NCBI RefSeq assembly: GCF_006503695.1
Contig: NZ_SBIK01000002.1
Span: 62,001 to 126,000 of the forward strand
Direction: 5' to 3'
DNA from: Tepidiphilus succinatimandens
GTDB taxonomy: Bacteria; Pseudomonadota; Gammaproteobacteria; Burkholderiales; Rhodocyclaceae
Length of the DNA: 64,000 nucleotides
Position 1 is the stretch's first letter, and each line of letters opens with the position of its first letter. A model generated the notes under the pieces. It worked only from the letters and a program-made list of their open reading frames with translations, did no database searches and was not told the origin of the DNA. The translations under genes were made by a program, and so were the position numbers. This document shows positions 1 through 10,398 of the stretch, piece by piece.

Positions 1-422
1 CACATGTGGTGGTTGTTGACGAGCATCACCGGAGCGTCGCCGCAGGCCCCCATGCACTCGCCTTCCTTGAGCGTGAAGAGACCGTCGGGCGTGGTCTCGC
101 CGAAGTCGATGCCGAGCTTCTGCTTGAGGTATTCGGCGGCATGGACTCCGCCCGAGAGGGCGCACGGCAGGTTGGTGCACACGGTGATCTTGTGCTTGCC
201 CACCGGTTCGAGATCGTACATGTTGTAGAAGCTCGCGACCTCATAGGCGGCTACCGGCGGGATCTCGAGATAGTTGGCGACGAATTCGATCGTCTCCGGG
301 GCGAGCCACCCCTTCTCTTCCTGCGCGATGCGCAGTGCCGCCATCACTGCCGAACGCTTCTGGCCCTCGGGATACTTGGCGATTTCGCGATCGATGCTCG
401 CGAGCGACTCTTGACTCAGCAT
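1..422 (-). CDS. nuoE: NADH-quinone oxidoreductase subunit E, partial (3' end beyond window)
   Basis: This is the 24 kDa-type subunit of respiratory complex I, which carries the N1a [2Fe-2S] cluster in the NADH-oxidising arm. The frame from the ATG at 422 stays open to the left edge, giving 140 residues without a stop. The four cluster cysteines of the family are visible at about C82 and C87 (VCTNLPC) and C123 and C127 (GECMGACGDAP). It follows nuoD by 20 bases on the same strand, as expected in a nuoABCDE order. The C-terminus lies outside the window. Confidence 0.95.
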   Translation of the reverse strand, partial: MLSQESLASIDREIAKYPEGQKRSAVMAALRIAQEEKGWLAPETIEFVANYLEIPPVAAYEVASFYNMYDLEPVGKHKITVCTNLPCALSGGVHAAEYLKQKLGIDFGETTPDGLFTLKEGECMGACGDAPVMLVNNHHM

Positions 423-442
423 GGTCGTGCGTTCTCCCCGTC

Positions 443-1696
443 TCAGCGGTCGATTTCGCCGAAGACGATGTCCATGGTCCCGATGATCGCCACCACGTCG
501 GCGACGAGATGCCCCCGCGCCATGCGGTCCATCGCCGACAGATGCGCGAAACCCGGCGCGCGCAGCTTGACGCGGTAAGGCTTGTTGGCGCCGTCGGAGA
601 CGGCATAGACACCGAATTCGCCTTTGGGATGCTCGACCGCAGCATAGACCTCACCCGGCGGCACGTGGATGCCCTCGGTCATCAGCTTGAAGTGGTGGAT
701 GAGCTCTTCCATCCCTTCCTTCATCTTGGCCCGCGGCGGCGGGGCCACCTTGTGGTTGTCGGTGATCACCGGGCCCGGGTTCTTGCGCAGCCAGTCGATG
801 CACTGCTTGATGATGCGGTTCGATTGGCGCATCTCTTCCATGCGCACCAGGTAGCGGTCGTAGCAGTCGCCGTTGGTGCCCACGGGAACGTCGAATTCGA
901 GCTGGTCGTAGACCTCGTAGGGCTGCTTCTTGCGCAGGTCCCAGGCCACGCCGGAGCCGCGCAGCATGGGTCCGGTGAAGCCCCAGGCGAGCGCCTGTTC
1001 GGGCGAGACGACGCCGATGCCGACGGTGCGCTGCTTCCAGATGCGGTTGTCGGTGAGCAACTCGTGGTAATCGTCGAGGTACTTGGGGAAGCGCTCGGTA
1101 AAATCTTCGAGGAAGTCGAGCAACGACCCCTCGCGGTTGCGGTTGAGCTCGCGTACCCGCTTCTCGTCCTTGACTTTGCTCACCTGGTACTTCGGCATCT
1201 GGTCGGGAAGGTCGCGATAGACGCCGCCCGGCCGGTAATAGGCCGCGTGCATGCGCGCACCGGAGACCGCCTCGTACGCATCCATGAGGTCTTCGCGCTC
1301 GCGGAAGGTGTAAAGCACCATGGTCATGGCGCCGATGTCGAGCGCGTGCGTGCCGATGTTGAGCAGGTGGTTGAGGATGCGCGTGATCTCGTCGAACATC
1401 ACCCGGATGTACTGGGCGCGGATCGGCACCTCGATGCCGAGCAGCCGTTCGATGGCCATGCAGTAGGCATGCTCGTTGCACATCATCGAGACGTAGTCCA
1501 GCCGGTCCATGTAGGGGACCGACTGCACCCAGGTGCGCGTTTCGGCAAGTTTCTCGGTGCCGCGGTGCAGCAGCCCGATGTGCGGATCGGCGCGTTCGAC
1601 CACCTCGCCGTCGAGCTCGAGAATGAGCCGCAGCACGCCGTGGGCCGAGGGGTGCTGTGGACCGAAGTTGATCGTGTAGTTGCGGATCTCAGCCAT
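443..1696 (-). CDS. nuoD: NADH-quinone oxidoreductase subunit D (49 kDa subunit)
   Basis: This subunit of the peripheral arm of complex I forms part of the quinone-binding pocket next to cluster N2. The protein is 417 residues, the usual length for stand-alone NuoD (not a NuoCD fusion). It opens with the family signature [15 protein letters not shown] near residues 10-25 and carries the conserved LLHRGTEKL stretch at about 42-50. Its start lies inside the end of nuoC (8-base overlap), so translation of the two is probably coupled. Confidence 0.98.
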   Translation of the reverse strand: MAEIRNYTINFGPQHPSAHGVLRLILELDGEVVERADPHIGLLHRGTEKLAETRTWVQSVPYMDRLDYVSMMCNEHAYCMAIERLLGIEVPIRAQYIRVMFDEITRILNHLLNIGTHALDIGAMTMVLYTFREREDLMDAYEAVSGARMHAAYYRPGGVYRDLPDQMPKYQVSKVKDEKRVRELNRNREGSLLDFLEDFTERFPKYLDDYHELLTDNRIWKQRTVGIGVVSPEQALAWGFTGPMLRGSGVAWDLRKKQPYEVYDQLEFDVPVGTNGDCYDRYLVRMEEMRQSNRIIKQCIDWLRKNPGPVITDNHKVAPPPRAKMKEGMEELIHHFKLMTEGIHVPPGEVYAAVEHPKGEFGVYAVSDGANKPYRVKLRAPGFAHLSAMDRMARGHLVADVVAIIGTMDIVFGEIDR

Positions 1697-2291
1697 GGTC
1701 GACGTCCCCGTAGTGGGCTTCGCGCACGATGCGCGGCGCGTTGACGCGCGGCTCGATCGTGACGGGTTGGTAGATCACACGGCGCAAATGGGGGTCGTAG
1801 CGCATCTCGACGTGACCGCTCACCGGAAAATCCTTGCGCAGCGGATGCCCCACGAAGCCGTAATCGGTGAGAATGCGCCGCAAGTCGGGGTGCCCCTCGA
1901 AGAGGATGCCGAAGAGGTCGAACGCCTCGCGCTCGTACCAGTCGACGCTGGGCCAGACCTCGATCAGCGAAGGGAGCATGGGAAATTCGTCGTCTTCGGC
2001 GAAGGTCTTGAGGCGCAGGCGCACGTTGTGCTGCAACGACAGCAGGTGCACGGCCACGGCGAAGCGCGGGCCAGGCCACGGGCGATTGCCGTAGCCGGAA
2101 TAATCGAGACCGGAGAGGTCGATGAGCTGCTCGAAAGCCAGATCGGGATGATCGCGCAGCAGCTCGGCCACCACGGGATAGTCGGCGGCGCTCACCCGCA
2201 GCGTGACCTCGCCGCGATCGACGAGCACCTCGAGCGCCTTCTCGCCGAGCACCTCCTGCAGGGTTTGCGCCAAACGTTCGATGCGACTCAT
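1689..2291 (-). CDS. nuoC: NADH-quinone oxidoreductase subunit C (30 kDa subunit)
   Basis: This peripheral-arm subunit of complex I contacts NuoD and NuoB. I start it at the ATG at 2291 (MSRIERLAQ), giving 200 residues, the usual size. A longer frame to 2405 would add low-complexity Arg/Ser sequence that also lies over nuoB. The 30 kDa signature [11 protein letters not shown] and [14 protein letters not shown] is in the C-terminal half. It lies 19 bases after nuoB and overlaps nuoD by 8. Confidence 0.97.
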   Translation of the reverse strand: MSRIERLAQTLQEVLGEKALEVLVDRGEVTLRVSAADYPVVAELLRDHPDLAFEQLIDLSGLDYSGYGNRPWPGPRFAVAVHLLSLQHNVRLRLKTFAEDDEFPMLPSLIEVWPSVDWYEREAFDLFGILFEGHPDLRRILTDYGFVGHPLRKDFPVSGHVEMRYDPHLRRVIYQPVTIEPRVNAPRIVREAHYGDVDHG

Positions 2292-2310
2292 GGGCAGGAT
2301 CTCCGGGACT

Positions 2311-2787
2311 TCAGCGCGCGATGGTCGAGGTGCGCTTGATCTTGTTCTGCAGCTGGATGATGCCGTAGAGCAGCGCCTCGGCCGTAGGCGGGCAGCCAGG
2401 CACATAAACGTCTACCGGCACGATGCGGTCGCAACCGCGCACCACCGAGTAGGAGTAATGATAGTAGCCGCCGCCGTTGGCGCACGAGCCCATGGAGATC
2501 ACCCAGCGCGGCTCGGGCATCTGGTCGTAGACCTTGCGCAGGGCCGGAGCCATCTTGTTGCACAGGGTGCCGGCGACGATCATCACGTCGGATTGGCGCG
2601 GGCTGGGACGAAAGACGACGCCAAAGCGGTCGAGATCGTAGCGTGCGCAGCCGGCGTGGATCATCTCCACCGCGCAGCAGGCCAGCCCGAAGGTCATGGG
2701 CCACAGCGAGCCGGTACGGGTCCAGTTGATGATCGTATCGAGCGAGGTGGTGAGAAAGCCCTCGCGCATGACCCCTTCGATGCTCAT
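2311..2787 (-). CDS. nuoB: NADH-quinone oxidoreductase subunit B (PSST subunit)
   Basis: This subunit binds the terminal [4Fe-4S] cluster N2, which hands electrons to quinone. The 158-residue protein shows the cluster cysteines as the tandem pair C37-C38 ([10 protein letters not shown]), C102 ([10 protein letters not shown]) and C132 ([14 protein letters not shown]). Length and motif order match bacterial NuoB. It sits 4 bases after nuoA. Confidence 0.98.
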   Translation of the reverse strand: MSIEGVMREGFLTTSLDTIINWTRTGSLWPMTFGLACCAVEMIHAGCARYDLDRFGVVFRPSPRQSDVMIVAGTLCNKMAPALRKVYDQMPEPRWVISMGSCANGGGYYHYSYSVVRGCDRIVPVDVYVPGCPPTAEALLYGIIQLQNKIKRTSTIAR

Positions 2788-2791
2788 CGTT

Positions 2792-3166
2792 TCACTCCCA
2801 GTCGAGCGCGCCGTTCTTCCACTCGACGACGTAGCCGATCACCAGCACCGCCAGGAAAATCATGACGGTACCGAACACATAGAGCGCGTGCGTCCCCTCG
2901 GCGATCATCTCTTTGAAGACCACCGCCCAAGGGAAGAGGAAGGCGATTTCGAGATCGAACAGGATGAAGAGGATCGCGATCAGGTAGTAGCGGACGTCGA
3001 AGCGGATGCGCGCATCCTCGAAAGGCTCGAAGCCGCACTCATAGGGCGAGAGTTTTTCCGGATCGGGCCGCCGCGGGCCGAGCAACCAGCCGAGCAAAAC
3101 CGGCGCCATGCTAAAGAGCAGCGCGACCACGAGAAACACGAACACCGGAAAGTAATTCTCGATCAT
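2792..3166 (-). CDS. nuoA: NADH-quinone oxidoreductase subunit A
   Basis: This small membrane subunit of complex I has about three transmembrane helices (N-terminal, about 65-85, about 95-115). The acidic loop [20 protein letters not shown] is typical of NuoA. The frame can start at a GTG at 3172 or an ATG at 3166. I chose the ATG, because a GAGAGG ribosome-binding site lies 5 bases before it but would abut the GTG. That gives 124 residues. It is the first gene of the nuo operon and is separated from the upstream tRNA gene by a terminator, so the operon should have its own promoter in 3167-3294. I could not identify that promoter convincingly. Confidence 0.96.
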   Translation of the reverse strand: MIENYFPVFVFLVVALLFSMAPVLLGWLLGPRRPDPEKLSPYECGFEPFEDARIRFDVRYYLIAILFILFDLEIAFLFPWAVVFKEMIAEGTHALYVFGTVMIFLAVLVIGYVVEWKNGALDWE

Positions 3167-3294
3167 GATCACCTCTCGGCTGCTCCGCTCGTCGGGAATA
3201 CGGCCTCATGATAGCGCAAAACCTGCCGCTCTTCAGAGCCCAGACGAACGAAACCCGGCGTTGTCGTTGTTATTTATTTATCATAGATTCGACG

Positions 3295-3323
3295 AAAAAA
3301 AAGCAGCGGTTTCGGCTGCTTTT
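3295..3323 (-). terminator. Rho-independent terminator after tRNA-Leu
   Basis: On the minus strand, AGCAGC and GCTGCT (flanked by A/T pairs) form a hairpin, immediately followed by a run of eight T (3302-3295). It begins 3 bases after the CCA end of the tRNA gene, so it should end the tRNA transcript before nuoA. Confidence 0.85.
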
Positions 3324-3325
3324 CC

Positions 3326-3410
3326 TGGTGCCGACGGTGAGACTCGAACTCACACGGCTTGCGCCACCACCCCCTCAAGATGGCGTGTCTACCAATTCCA
3401 CCACGTCGGC
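3326..3410 (-). tRNA. tRNA-Leu (anticodon GAG)
   Basis: The 85-base gene includes an encoded CCA end. The minus-strand sequence starts GCCGACG, pairing with CGTCGGC before ACCA. It has a D-arm region GTGGAATTGGTAGACAC, an anticodon arm CCATC-TTGAGGG-GGTGG with anticodon GAG at 3376-3374, a long class II variable arm and a T-loop GTTCGAGTC. This family reads CUC and CUU leucine codons. It lies between secG and nuoA. Confidence 0.96.
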
Positions 3411-3425
3411 TTGCGTAGTTCGCGA

Positions 3426-3453
3426 ATTATAGCGGAAGCCCGCGTTTTTGCAA
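3426..3453 (-). promoter_or_regulatory. sigma70-type promoter for tRNA-Leu
   Basis: On the minus strand a TTGCAA (3453-3448) is separated by 16 bases from a consensus TATAAT (3431-3426). The predicted start is about 8-10 bases before the tRNA 5' end. It lies just downstream of the secG stop codon, so the tRNA can be expressed independently of the secG operon. Confidence 0.75.
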
Positions 3454-3461
3454 GCGCTCTT

Positions 3462-3806
3462 TTACTGCGGCACGGCCGGCGCCTGAGAAGGCGCAGGGGC
3501 CGACGACTGCGGCGCCGGTTCGGCGGGAGCGCTTTGCATGATGCTCCCCTGCCCTTCGACGCGGCGATGGCTTGCGAGGTAGGTGAGCGTCAAGCTCGTG
3601 AGAAAGAAGAGCGTGGCGAGCACCGCCGTGGTGCGGCTGAGGAAATTCGCTCCGCCGCTTGCGCCGAAGAGACTCGCCGAAGAGCCTCCGCCAAAGGCCG
3701 CGCCCGCATCGGCCCCCTTGCCCCGCTGCAACAGCACCAGCACGATGAGTGCGACGGCGATGATGACGTGGATCGTCAAGACGACGGAAAACCAGAGTCC
3801 AGACAT
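3462..3806 (-). CDS. secG: Protein translocase subunit SecG
   Basis: SecG is the small accessory membrane subunit of the SecYEG channel. The 114-residue protein has two hydrophobic helices (about 4-24 and 52-72). The family loop [18 protein letters not shown], followed by [14 protein letters not shown], lies between them. The tail after residue 80 is rich in Ala, Pro, Ser and Gln, as is common in betaproteobacterial SecG. I start it at the ATG at 3806, which has an AAGGA site upstream; the open frame further upstream is over tpiA. It follows tpiA by 11 bases. Confidence 0.95.
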   Translation of the reverse strand: MSGLWFSVVLTIHVIIAVALIVLVLLQRGKGADAGAAFGGGSSASLFGASGGANFLSRTTAVLATLFFLTSLTLTYLASHRRVEGQGSIMQSAPAEPAPQSSAPAPSQAPAVPQ

Positions 3807-3817
3807 GATTCGTTTCC

Positions 3818-4579
3818 TTATCCTCGAACTACCGCGGCACCGGCCGCGGCAACGATGGCAATGAATTCCTCGACGACGCGCGAAGCCGCCCCGACGAGCG
3901 CGCCATCGCACCCCGGCACGGCGAAAACCCCTTGGGCGTTGTCCGCCTTGACGCTGCCCCCATAGAGGATCACGACCTCTTCGGCCGGCACCCCGAGCGC
4001 CATGAGCCGCTCACGCAAGAAGGCGTGCGCCTCGGCGATGTCGGCCGGCGCGGCCACACGTCCCGTGCCGATCGCCCAGACCGGCTCGTAGGCAAACCAG
4101 GCGCGGGAAAGTTTCTCGGGACCGAGCCGGGCGGCGAGCGCCGCCACCTGCCGGCCGAGCGTCTCGCGCCATCCGCCTGCCTCGCGCTCGGCGAGCGTCT
4201 CGCCGACGCAGACCACGGGCCGGACGTTTGCCGCCAACAAACGATCGATTTTATCAGCAATCCGTTCGTCCGTCTCGGCAAAAAGCTGACGCCGCTCCGA
4301 ATGTCCCACGAGGGCGTAGCGACAGCCGAATTCGGCAAGCATTCCGGCGTGCACTTCTCCGGTATAGGCCCCGGCGCCAAAGGGGCTGACGTTCTGCGCC
4401 CCCCAGCCGATCGCCGTGCCCTCCAGCACCGCCCTCGCCTGGGTAAGAAAAGGAAAGGGGACACAGACGCCGACCTCGACGCCGGCCGCCGGCGGATGGG
4501 CGGCCAGCGCGGCGAGCAGGACGGCGTTGCTCGCCGTATCCCCCAAGGACTTCCAGTTGCCGAGCACGATCTTCTTCAT
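3818..4579 (-). CDS. tpiA: Triose-phosphate isomerase
   Basis: This enzyme interconverts dihydroxyacetone phosphate and glyceraldehyde 3-phosphate in glycolysis and gluconeogenesis. The protein is 253 residues. Catalytic residues are visible: K10 in GNWK, H93 in VGHSERR, E165 in [11 protein letters not shown], with the phosphate-binding ILYGGSVK near the C-terminus. The ATG at 4579 overlaps the glmM stop in the form ATGA, so the two are probably translationally coupled. Confidence 0.98.
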   Translation of the reverse strand: MKKIVLGNWKSLGDTASNAVLLAALAAHPPAAGVEVGVCVPFPFLTQARAVLEGTAIGWGAQNVSPFGAGAYTGEVHAGMLAEFGCRYALVGHSERRQLFAETDERIADKIDRLLAANVRPVVCVGETLAEREAGGWRETLGRQVAALAARLGPEKLSRAWFAYEPVWAIGTGRVAAPADIAEAHAFLRERLMALGVPAEEVVILYGGSVKADNAQGVFAVPGCDGALVGAASRVVEEFIAIVAAAGAAVVRG

Positions 4580-5961
4580 GGGTTCGCCCCCGAGCGCATC
4601 GATGCGTTTTCCGCGACGAGCGAGGCTTCGACCGCGGCGGCGAGGTCCTCGGCCCAGCGCCGTACGAGCGCGGCGTCGCGCCCTTCCACCATCACGCGCA
4701 ACAGCGGCTCGGTGCCGGACGGGCGCAATAAAATCCGTCCCTCCTGCGCAAGATCGGCCTGGGCGGCGCGGCAGGCCTCCACCACCGTCGGTTGTGCCTG
4801 CCAATCGTAGCCGCGCGGCACCGGAACGTTGCGCAAGACCTGGGGATAGCGCACGAGATCGGCGCAGGCCTGCGCCAAGGTCTCGCCCCGGCGCCGCAGG
4901 GCGGCGAGCACCTGCAGGGCGCTCACGATGCCGTCCCCCGTGGTATGGACCTCGCGGCACAGCAGGTGCCCCGAATTTTCGCCGCCATAGCTCCAACCCC
5001 GCTCGCGCAGCGCCTCGGCGACGTAGCGATCACCCACCTTGGCGCGCACGAGTTTCACGCCGAGCCGTTGCAAGGCGTGCTCCAGCCCCAGATTCGACAT
5101 GAGCGTACCGACCACGCCTTCGATGAATCCCCCGGAGAGCACCCGATCGCGCACGATCACGTAGAGGAGCTCGTCGCCGTCATAGAGACGGCCCTCGGCA
5201 TCGGCCATGATCACCCGGTCCCCGTCGCCGTCGAGGGCGATGCCCAGATCCGCCTCGTGCGTGCGGACCATGGCCTGCAGGTATTCGGGATGCGTCGCCC
5301 CGACGCCTTCGTTGATGTTGAAGCCGTTGGGCTGGTTGGCGAGCGCCACCACCTCGGCGCCCAGTTCGTGGAATACCGCCGGGGCCACCTGATAGGCCGC
5401 GCCATGGGCACAATCGAGCACCAGCCTCAGCCCTTCGAGCGACATCGAAGCGGGGAACGTGCTCTTGCAGAACTCGATGTAGCGGCCGGCGGCATCGTCC
5501 AGCCGGCGGGCGCGGCCCAGCTCGTGCGCCTCACGGCAGACGAGCGGTGCCTCGAGCGCCGCCTCGATCTCGGCTTCCAGCGCATCGGGCAGTTTCTCGC
5601 CGTCGGGGCCGAAAAACTTGATGCCATTGTCGGGATAGGGATTGTGCGAAGCGCTCACGACCACGCCGGCTTCCAGCCGCAGGGCGCGGGTGAGATAGGC
5701 CACCCCCGGCGTCGGCAAAGGACCACACAGCACCACGTCGACGCCGGCTGCCGACAAACCGGCCTCCAGTGCCGACTCGATCATGTAGCCGGAGATGCGC
5801 GTATCCTTGCCGATGAGCACTGCGGGGCGCTTGGCAGCACCGCGTGATTGCCGCGCGAGCACCCGCCCGGCGGCATGGCCCAACTTCAAGATGAAATCCG
5901 GCGACATCAGCGGCTCGCCGACGCGGCCGCGAATGCCATCCGTACCGAAATAACGACCCAT
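4576..5961 (-). CDS. glmM: Phosphoglucosamine mutase
   Basis: GlmM converts glucosamine 6-phosphate to glucosamine 1-phosphate for UDP-GlcNAc and hence peptidoglycan and LPS. The 461-residue protein starts [12 protein letters not shown]. It has the phosphoserine loop [11 protein letters not shown] (acceptor about S105), the metal-binding loop [11 protein letters not shown] and the C-terminal phosphate-binding [11 protein letters not shown]. It lies 56 bases after folP, with a GGGGGTAAGG site before the ATG, and overlaps tpiA by 4 bases. Confidence 0.98.
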   Translation of the reverse strand: MGRYFGTDGIRGRVGEPLMSPDFILKLGHAAGRVLARQSRGAAKRPAVLIGKDTRISGYMIESALEAGLSAAGVDVVLCGPLPTPGVAYLTRALRLEAGVVVSASHNPYPDNGIKFFGPDGEKLPDALEAEIEAALEAPLVCREAHELGRARRLDDAAGRYIEFCKSTFPASMSLEGLRLVLDCAHGAAYQVAPAVFHELGAEVVALANQPNGFNINEGVGATHPEYLQAMVRTHEADLGIALDGDGDRVIMADAEGRLYDGDELLYVIVRDRVLSGGFIEGVVGTLMSNLGLEHALQRLGVKLVRAKVGDRYVAEALRERGWSYGGENSGHLLCREVHTTGDGIVSALQVLAALRRRGETLAQACADLVRYPQVLRNVPVPRGYDWQAQPTVVEACRAAQADLAQEGRILLRPSGTEPLLRVMVEGRDAALVRRWAEDLAAAVEASLVAENASMRSGANP

Positions 5962-6017
5962 CCTTACCCCCGGATGACAGAGGGTGCGAATTGTCGCATG
6001 AAATCAGACGGCAAGGT

Positions 6018-6862
6018 TCAGGCCAGCGCCCCGTCTGCGGCGACCGGCCCCAGGGCGCGCAGGATCTCGCGGGCATCGACCGTAGCCGCCACGTCGTGCA
6101 CCCGCACGATGGAGGCGCCGTTCGCCCACGCGAGCACGGCGGCCGCGAGGCTGCCGGCGAGCCGCTCGCCCACAGGCCGCCCCGTGATCTGCCCGATCAT
6201 GGTTTTGCGCGACACGCCCACCAAGAGCGGCTGGTGCGCCGCCAGCCGCGGCAAGGCGCGAAAGAGCGCCGCGTTGTGCGCGGGCGTCTTGCCGAAGCCG
6301 AAACCCGGATCCCACAGGATGCGCTCGCGCGCAACGCCCGCCGCACATAGCGCCGCCGTGCGCTGCGCGAGAAATGCCTCCACCTCCGCAACCACATCTT
6401 CATAGGCGGGAGACTGCTGCATGGTGCGCGGCTCGCCTTTCATGTGCATGACGCACAGGGCGCAGTCGCTGCCGGCCACCGCCTCGATGGCGCCGGGCAG
6501 GCGGAATCCGGCCACGTCGTTGATGAGATCGGCCCCGGCGCGCAGCACTTCACGCATCACTTCGGGCTTCATCGTGTCGACCGACAGCGGCACCGGCGCC
6601 CCGCGCAGGGCTTCCAGCACCGGCAGCAAGCGTTCGAGCTCCCGCTCGGCCGGCACCGGCTCGGCCCCGGGGCGTGTCGACTCCGCCCCGAGATCGAGCA
6701 GATCGACCCCCGCCGCGATGAAGGCTTCGGCCTGGCGCAGCGCGCGGTCGTGCTGCGCGCCGAGCCCGTCGCCGGAGAAGGAATCCTCGGTGAGGTTGAC
6801 GATGCCCATCACTTTCGGCTCGGAGAGATCGAGCCGAAAGCGTCCAGCCTGCAGCCACCGCA

Positions 6863-6863
<1 letters not shown>
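6018..6863 (-). CDS. folP: Dihydropteroate synthase
   Basis: FolP condenses 4-aminobenzoate with hydroxymethyl-dihydropterin diphosphate in folate synthesis. Family motifs are present: MGIVNLTEDSFSGDG near the N-terminus, LDLGAESTRPGA, NDVAGF, and DPGFGFGKT and VGVSRKTMIG later. A GTG (6866) and an ATG (6863) are adjacent. I use the ATG, which overlaps the ftsH stop as TGATG and gives 281 residues. ftsH-folP-glmM is a conserved proteobacterial order. Confidence 0.97.
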
Positions 6864-8785
<1,922 letters not shown>

Positions 8786-8828
8786 GGGGCGGACTCCTGG
8801 TGATGCTACCGATATCGTTTCAGAGCCC

Positions 8829-8857
8829 ATTCTAGAGCCGTTTGTTCCGCACGCCAA
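8829..8857 (-). promoter_or_regulatory. sigma70-type promoter for ftsH
   Basis: On the minus strand a TTGGCG (8857-8852) is separated by exactly 17 bases from TAGAAT (8834-8829). The predicted start is about 35-40 bases before the TTG start codon of ftsH. I see no clear heat-shock sigma32 element. Confidence 0.6.
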
Positions 8858-8872
8858 TAGGACTCACGATCG

Positions 8873-8923
8873 AAAAAAACGATCGCGACGACGGGATCAG
8901 GCAATCACGCGCCGCGATCGTTT
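8873..8923 (-). terminator. Rho-independent terminator after the Spy/CpxP-like gene
   Basis: On the minus strand, AAACGATCGCG (8923-8913) and CGCGATCGTTT (8887-8877) form a perfect 11-bp stem. A 25-base loop separates them, and the stem runs into a T run ending at 8873. It begins 13 bases after the stop codon of the upstream gene. The long loop makes it weaker than a textbook terminator. Confidence 0.6.
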
Positions 8924-8935
8924 CGGCAAAGCCGC

Positions 8936-9487
8936 TCAGCGGGGACGAGGTCCTCCGCCTTTCGGCCCTTTACCCCAGCGCAGGAACTCGCGATCGAACA
9001 CGTCGCGCTGCGCGTCGTCGAGCTGGGTGTAGAACTTCTGCACCGCCTCGCGCAGACTGCGCACCGCCTCCAGGTGCGCCGAGAGCATCTCTTCGCGCTG
9101 CTGTAGCCGCCCCAGCGCCGTCACGGCGCGCGAGTCCTCCTGATCCCAGCGGTAGGAGAAGAACTGCTCGCGGTGCTTGTCCCAGGCAGCGACGAATTCT
9201 TCCCATGCAGCACGCTGCTCGGGGCGCAGATTCAGCAAGCCCTCGAGACGCTTGACCTCGGCCTCGTGGCGCTGCTGCATGCGTTCACGCCATTGCTCCG
9301 GCGTCATCTGCTGCCGCGCTGCCGGCCCGGCGCCCGGGCCGGCAGGGCCCATCGGCGCGGGCCCGGGGCCCATCGGCTGGGCAAACCCCGATGCCGCCGC
9401 ACCGGCCAGTGCCAGCGCGAGCACCCCTTGACGCCAGCGGCGGGCACCCCCTTTCTTTATAGTCGCAGATTGCGTCGTTGCGTTCAT
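8936..9487 (-). CDS. Spy/CpxP-like (LTXXQ family) periplasmic protein
   Basis: This is probably a periplasmic chaperone or stress sensor of the Spy/CpxP group. The 183-residue protein has an N-terminal signal peptide (Arg-rich start, hydrophobic stretch, cleavage around SGFAQ). A Pro/Gly/Ala-rich spacer follows, then a helical, charged domain with MTPEQWRERMQQRHE and a second repeat region LNLRPEQRAAWEEF, which resemble LTXXQ motifs. I chose the second ATG (9487), 6 bases after the first, because AGGAG is too close to the first. It is divergent from a response regulator/sensor pair, an arrangement like cpxP-cpxRA. Confidence 0.75.
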   Translation of the reverse strand: MNATTQSATIKKGGARRWRQGVLALALAGAAASGFAQPMGPGPAPMGPAGPGAGPAARQQMTPEQWRERMQQRHEAEVKRLEGLLNLRPEQRAAWEEFVAAWDKHREQFFSYRWDQEDSRAVTALGRLQQREEMLSAHLEAVRSLREAVQKFYTQLDDAQRDVFDREFLRWGKGPKGGGPRPR

Positions 9488-9669
9488 CGTCATCTCTCCT
9501 TGCGTTCCGTCCCATAGCGGACGAGGTCATTACAGCACACCGACGAGGCGTTTTCCCCTCATCAGGGTTGCAGCGTGTAACGTTTGTTTTCGGCGACGAT
9601 CGCGCATTTTTCTTTCACTGCGGCTGCGCCATAATGGAAGCGACATCTTCCTTGAGGCGGGACGTCGCG
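9488..9669. promoter_or_regulatory. Divergent intergenic region between Spy/CpxP-like gene and two-component genes
   Basis: These 182 bases should hold both promoters and, if the pair is Cpx-like, response-regulator sites. I see an isolated GTAACG-type half site near 9577 and a CATAAT near 9630, but no convincing direct repeat or full promoter. Function is assigned by position only. Confidence 0.35.
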
Positions 9670-10398
9670 ATGGAAACCCCTTATCATCTCGTTCTGGTCG
9701 ACGACGACCACGAATTCCGCCGGCTGCTGGCCGAAGATCTGCGGCGGCGAGGATTCTCGGTCGATGCGGTGGCCGATGCCGCGGCGCTCGACGGGGTGCT
9801 GGCGCAACGGCTGCCCGATCTCATCGTGCTCGACTGGATGTTGCCCGGAGAAGACGGCCCCAGCATACTGCGCCGGCTGCGGGCCACCCCCCGCACCCAG
9901 GCGGTACCGGTACTGATGCTCACCGCGCGCAGCGACGATTTCGACCGCGTCTTCGGCCTGGAGGTCGGCGCCGACGACTACCTGACCAAACCCTTCCTGC
10001 CGCGTGAGCTGGAAGCGCGCATCAAGGCCATCCTGCGCCGCACGCGCGGCACCGGTGCGCAACCCTCGCTCGCGCCGCGCCGCTGGCGCATCGGCCCGGT
10101 CGAATTCGACACCGTGGCCCGCACCCTTCTCTTGCCCGACGGCACGTCGCAGCCGCTCACCGGCAGCGAGTTCGCCCTCTTGTCGCTCTTCGTGCAGCAT
10201 CCCAATGAAGTGCTCACGCGCGACTACCTCATGCGCGCCACGCGCGGGCGCAGCGCCGACGTGTTCGACCGCGCCATCGACATCGCCGTGAGCCGGCTGC
10301 GCGCCAAGCTCGAGGTCGACCCGCAGGCGCCCCGGGCCATCCGCTCGGTGCGCGGCCAAGGATACGTGCTCGCCGCGCCGGTCGAAGCGATCGAATGA
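9670..10398 (+). CDS. OmpR/PhoB-family response regulator
   Basis: This is a two-component transcription regulator of 242 residues. The receiver domain (about 5-120) has the acidic pocket VDDD, phospho-acceptor D55 (IVLDWMLPGEDG), T85 and K107 (YLTKPF). The C-terminal winged-helix domain (about 140-240) ends in the family pattern VSRLRAKLEVDP...IRSVRGQGYVL. I start at the ATG at 9670; an upstream in-frame ATG at 9634 has no binding site. It overlaps the kinase gene by 4 bases (ATGA). The neighbour on the other strand suggests an envelope-stress or envelope-homeostasis role. Confidence 0.93.
   Translation: METPYHLVLVDDDHEFRRLLAEDLRRRGFSVDAVADAAALDGVLAQRLPDLIVLDWMLPGEDGPSILRRLRATPRTQAVPVLMLTARSDDFDRVFGLEVGADDYLTKPFLPRELEARIKAILRRTRGTGAQPSLAPRRWRIGPVEFDTVARTLLLPDGTSQPLTGSEFALLSLFVQHPNEVLTRDYLMRATRGRSADVFDRAIDIAVSRLRAKLEVDPQAPRAIRSVRGQGYVLAAPVEAIE

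Noticed and set aside
335-1744. 469-codon open frame on the plus strand opposite nuoD
   Set aside because: Antisense shadow of a clear gene in high-GC DNA; His/Arg/Val-rich translation with no recognisable domain.
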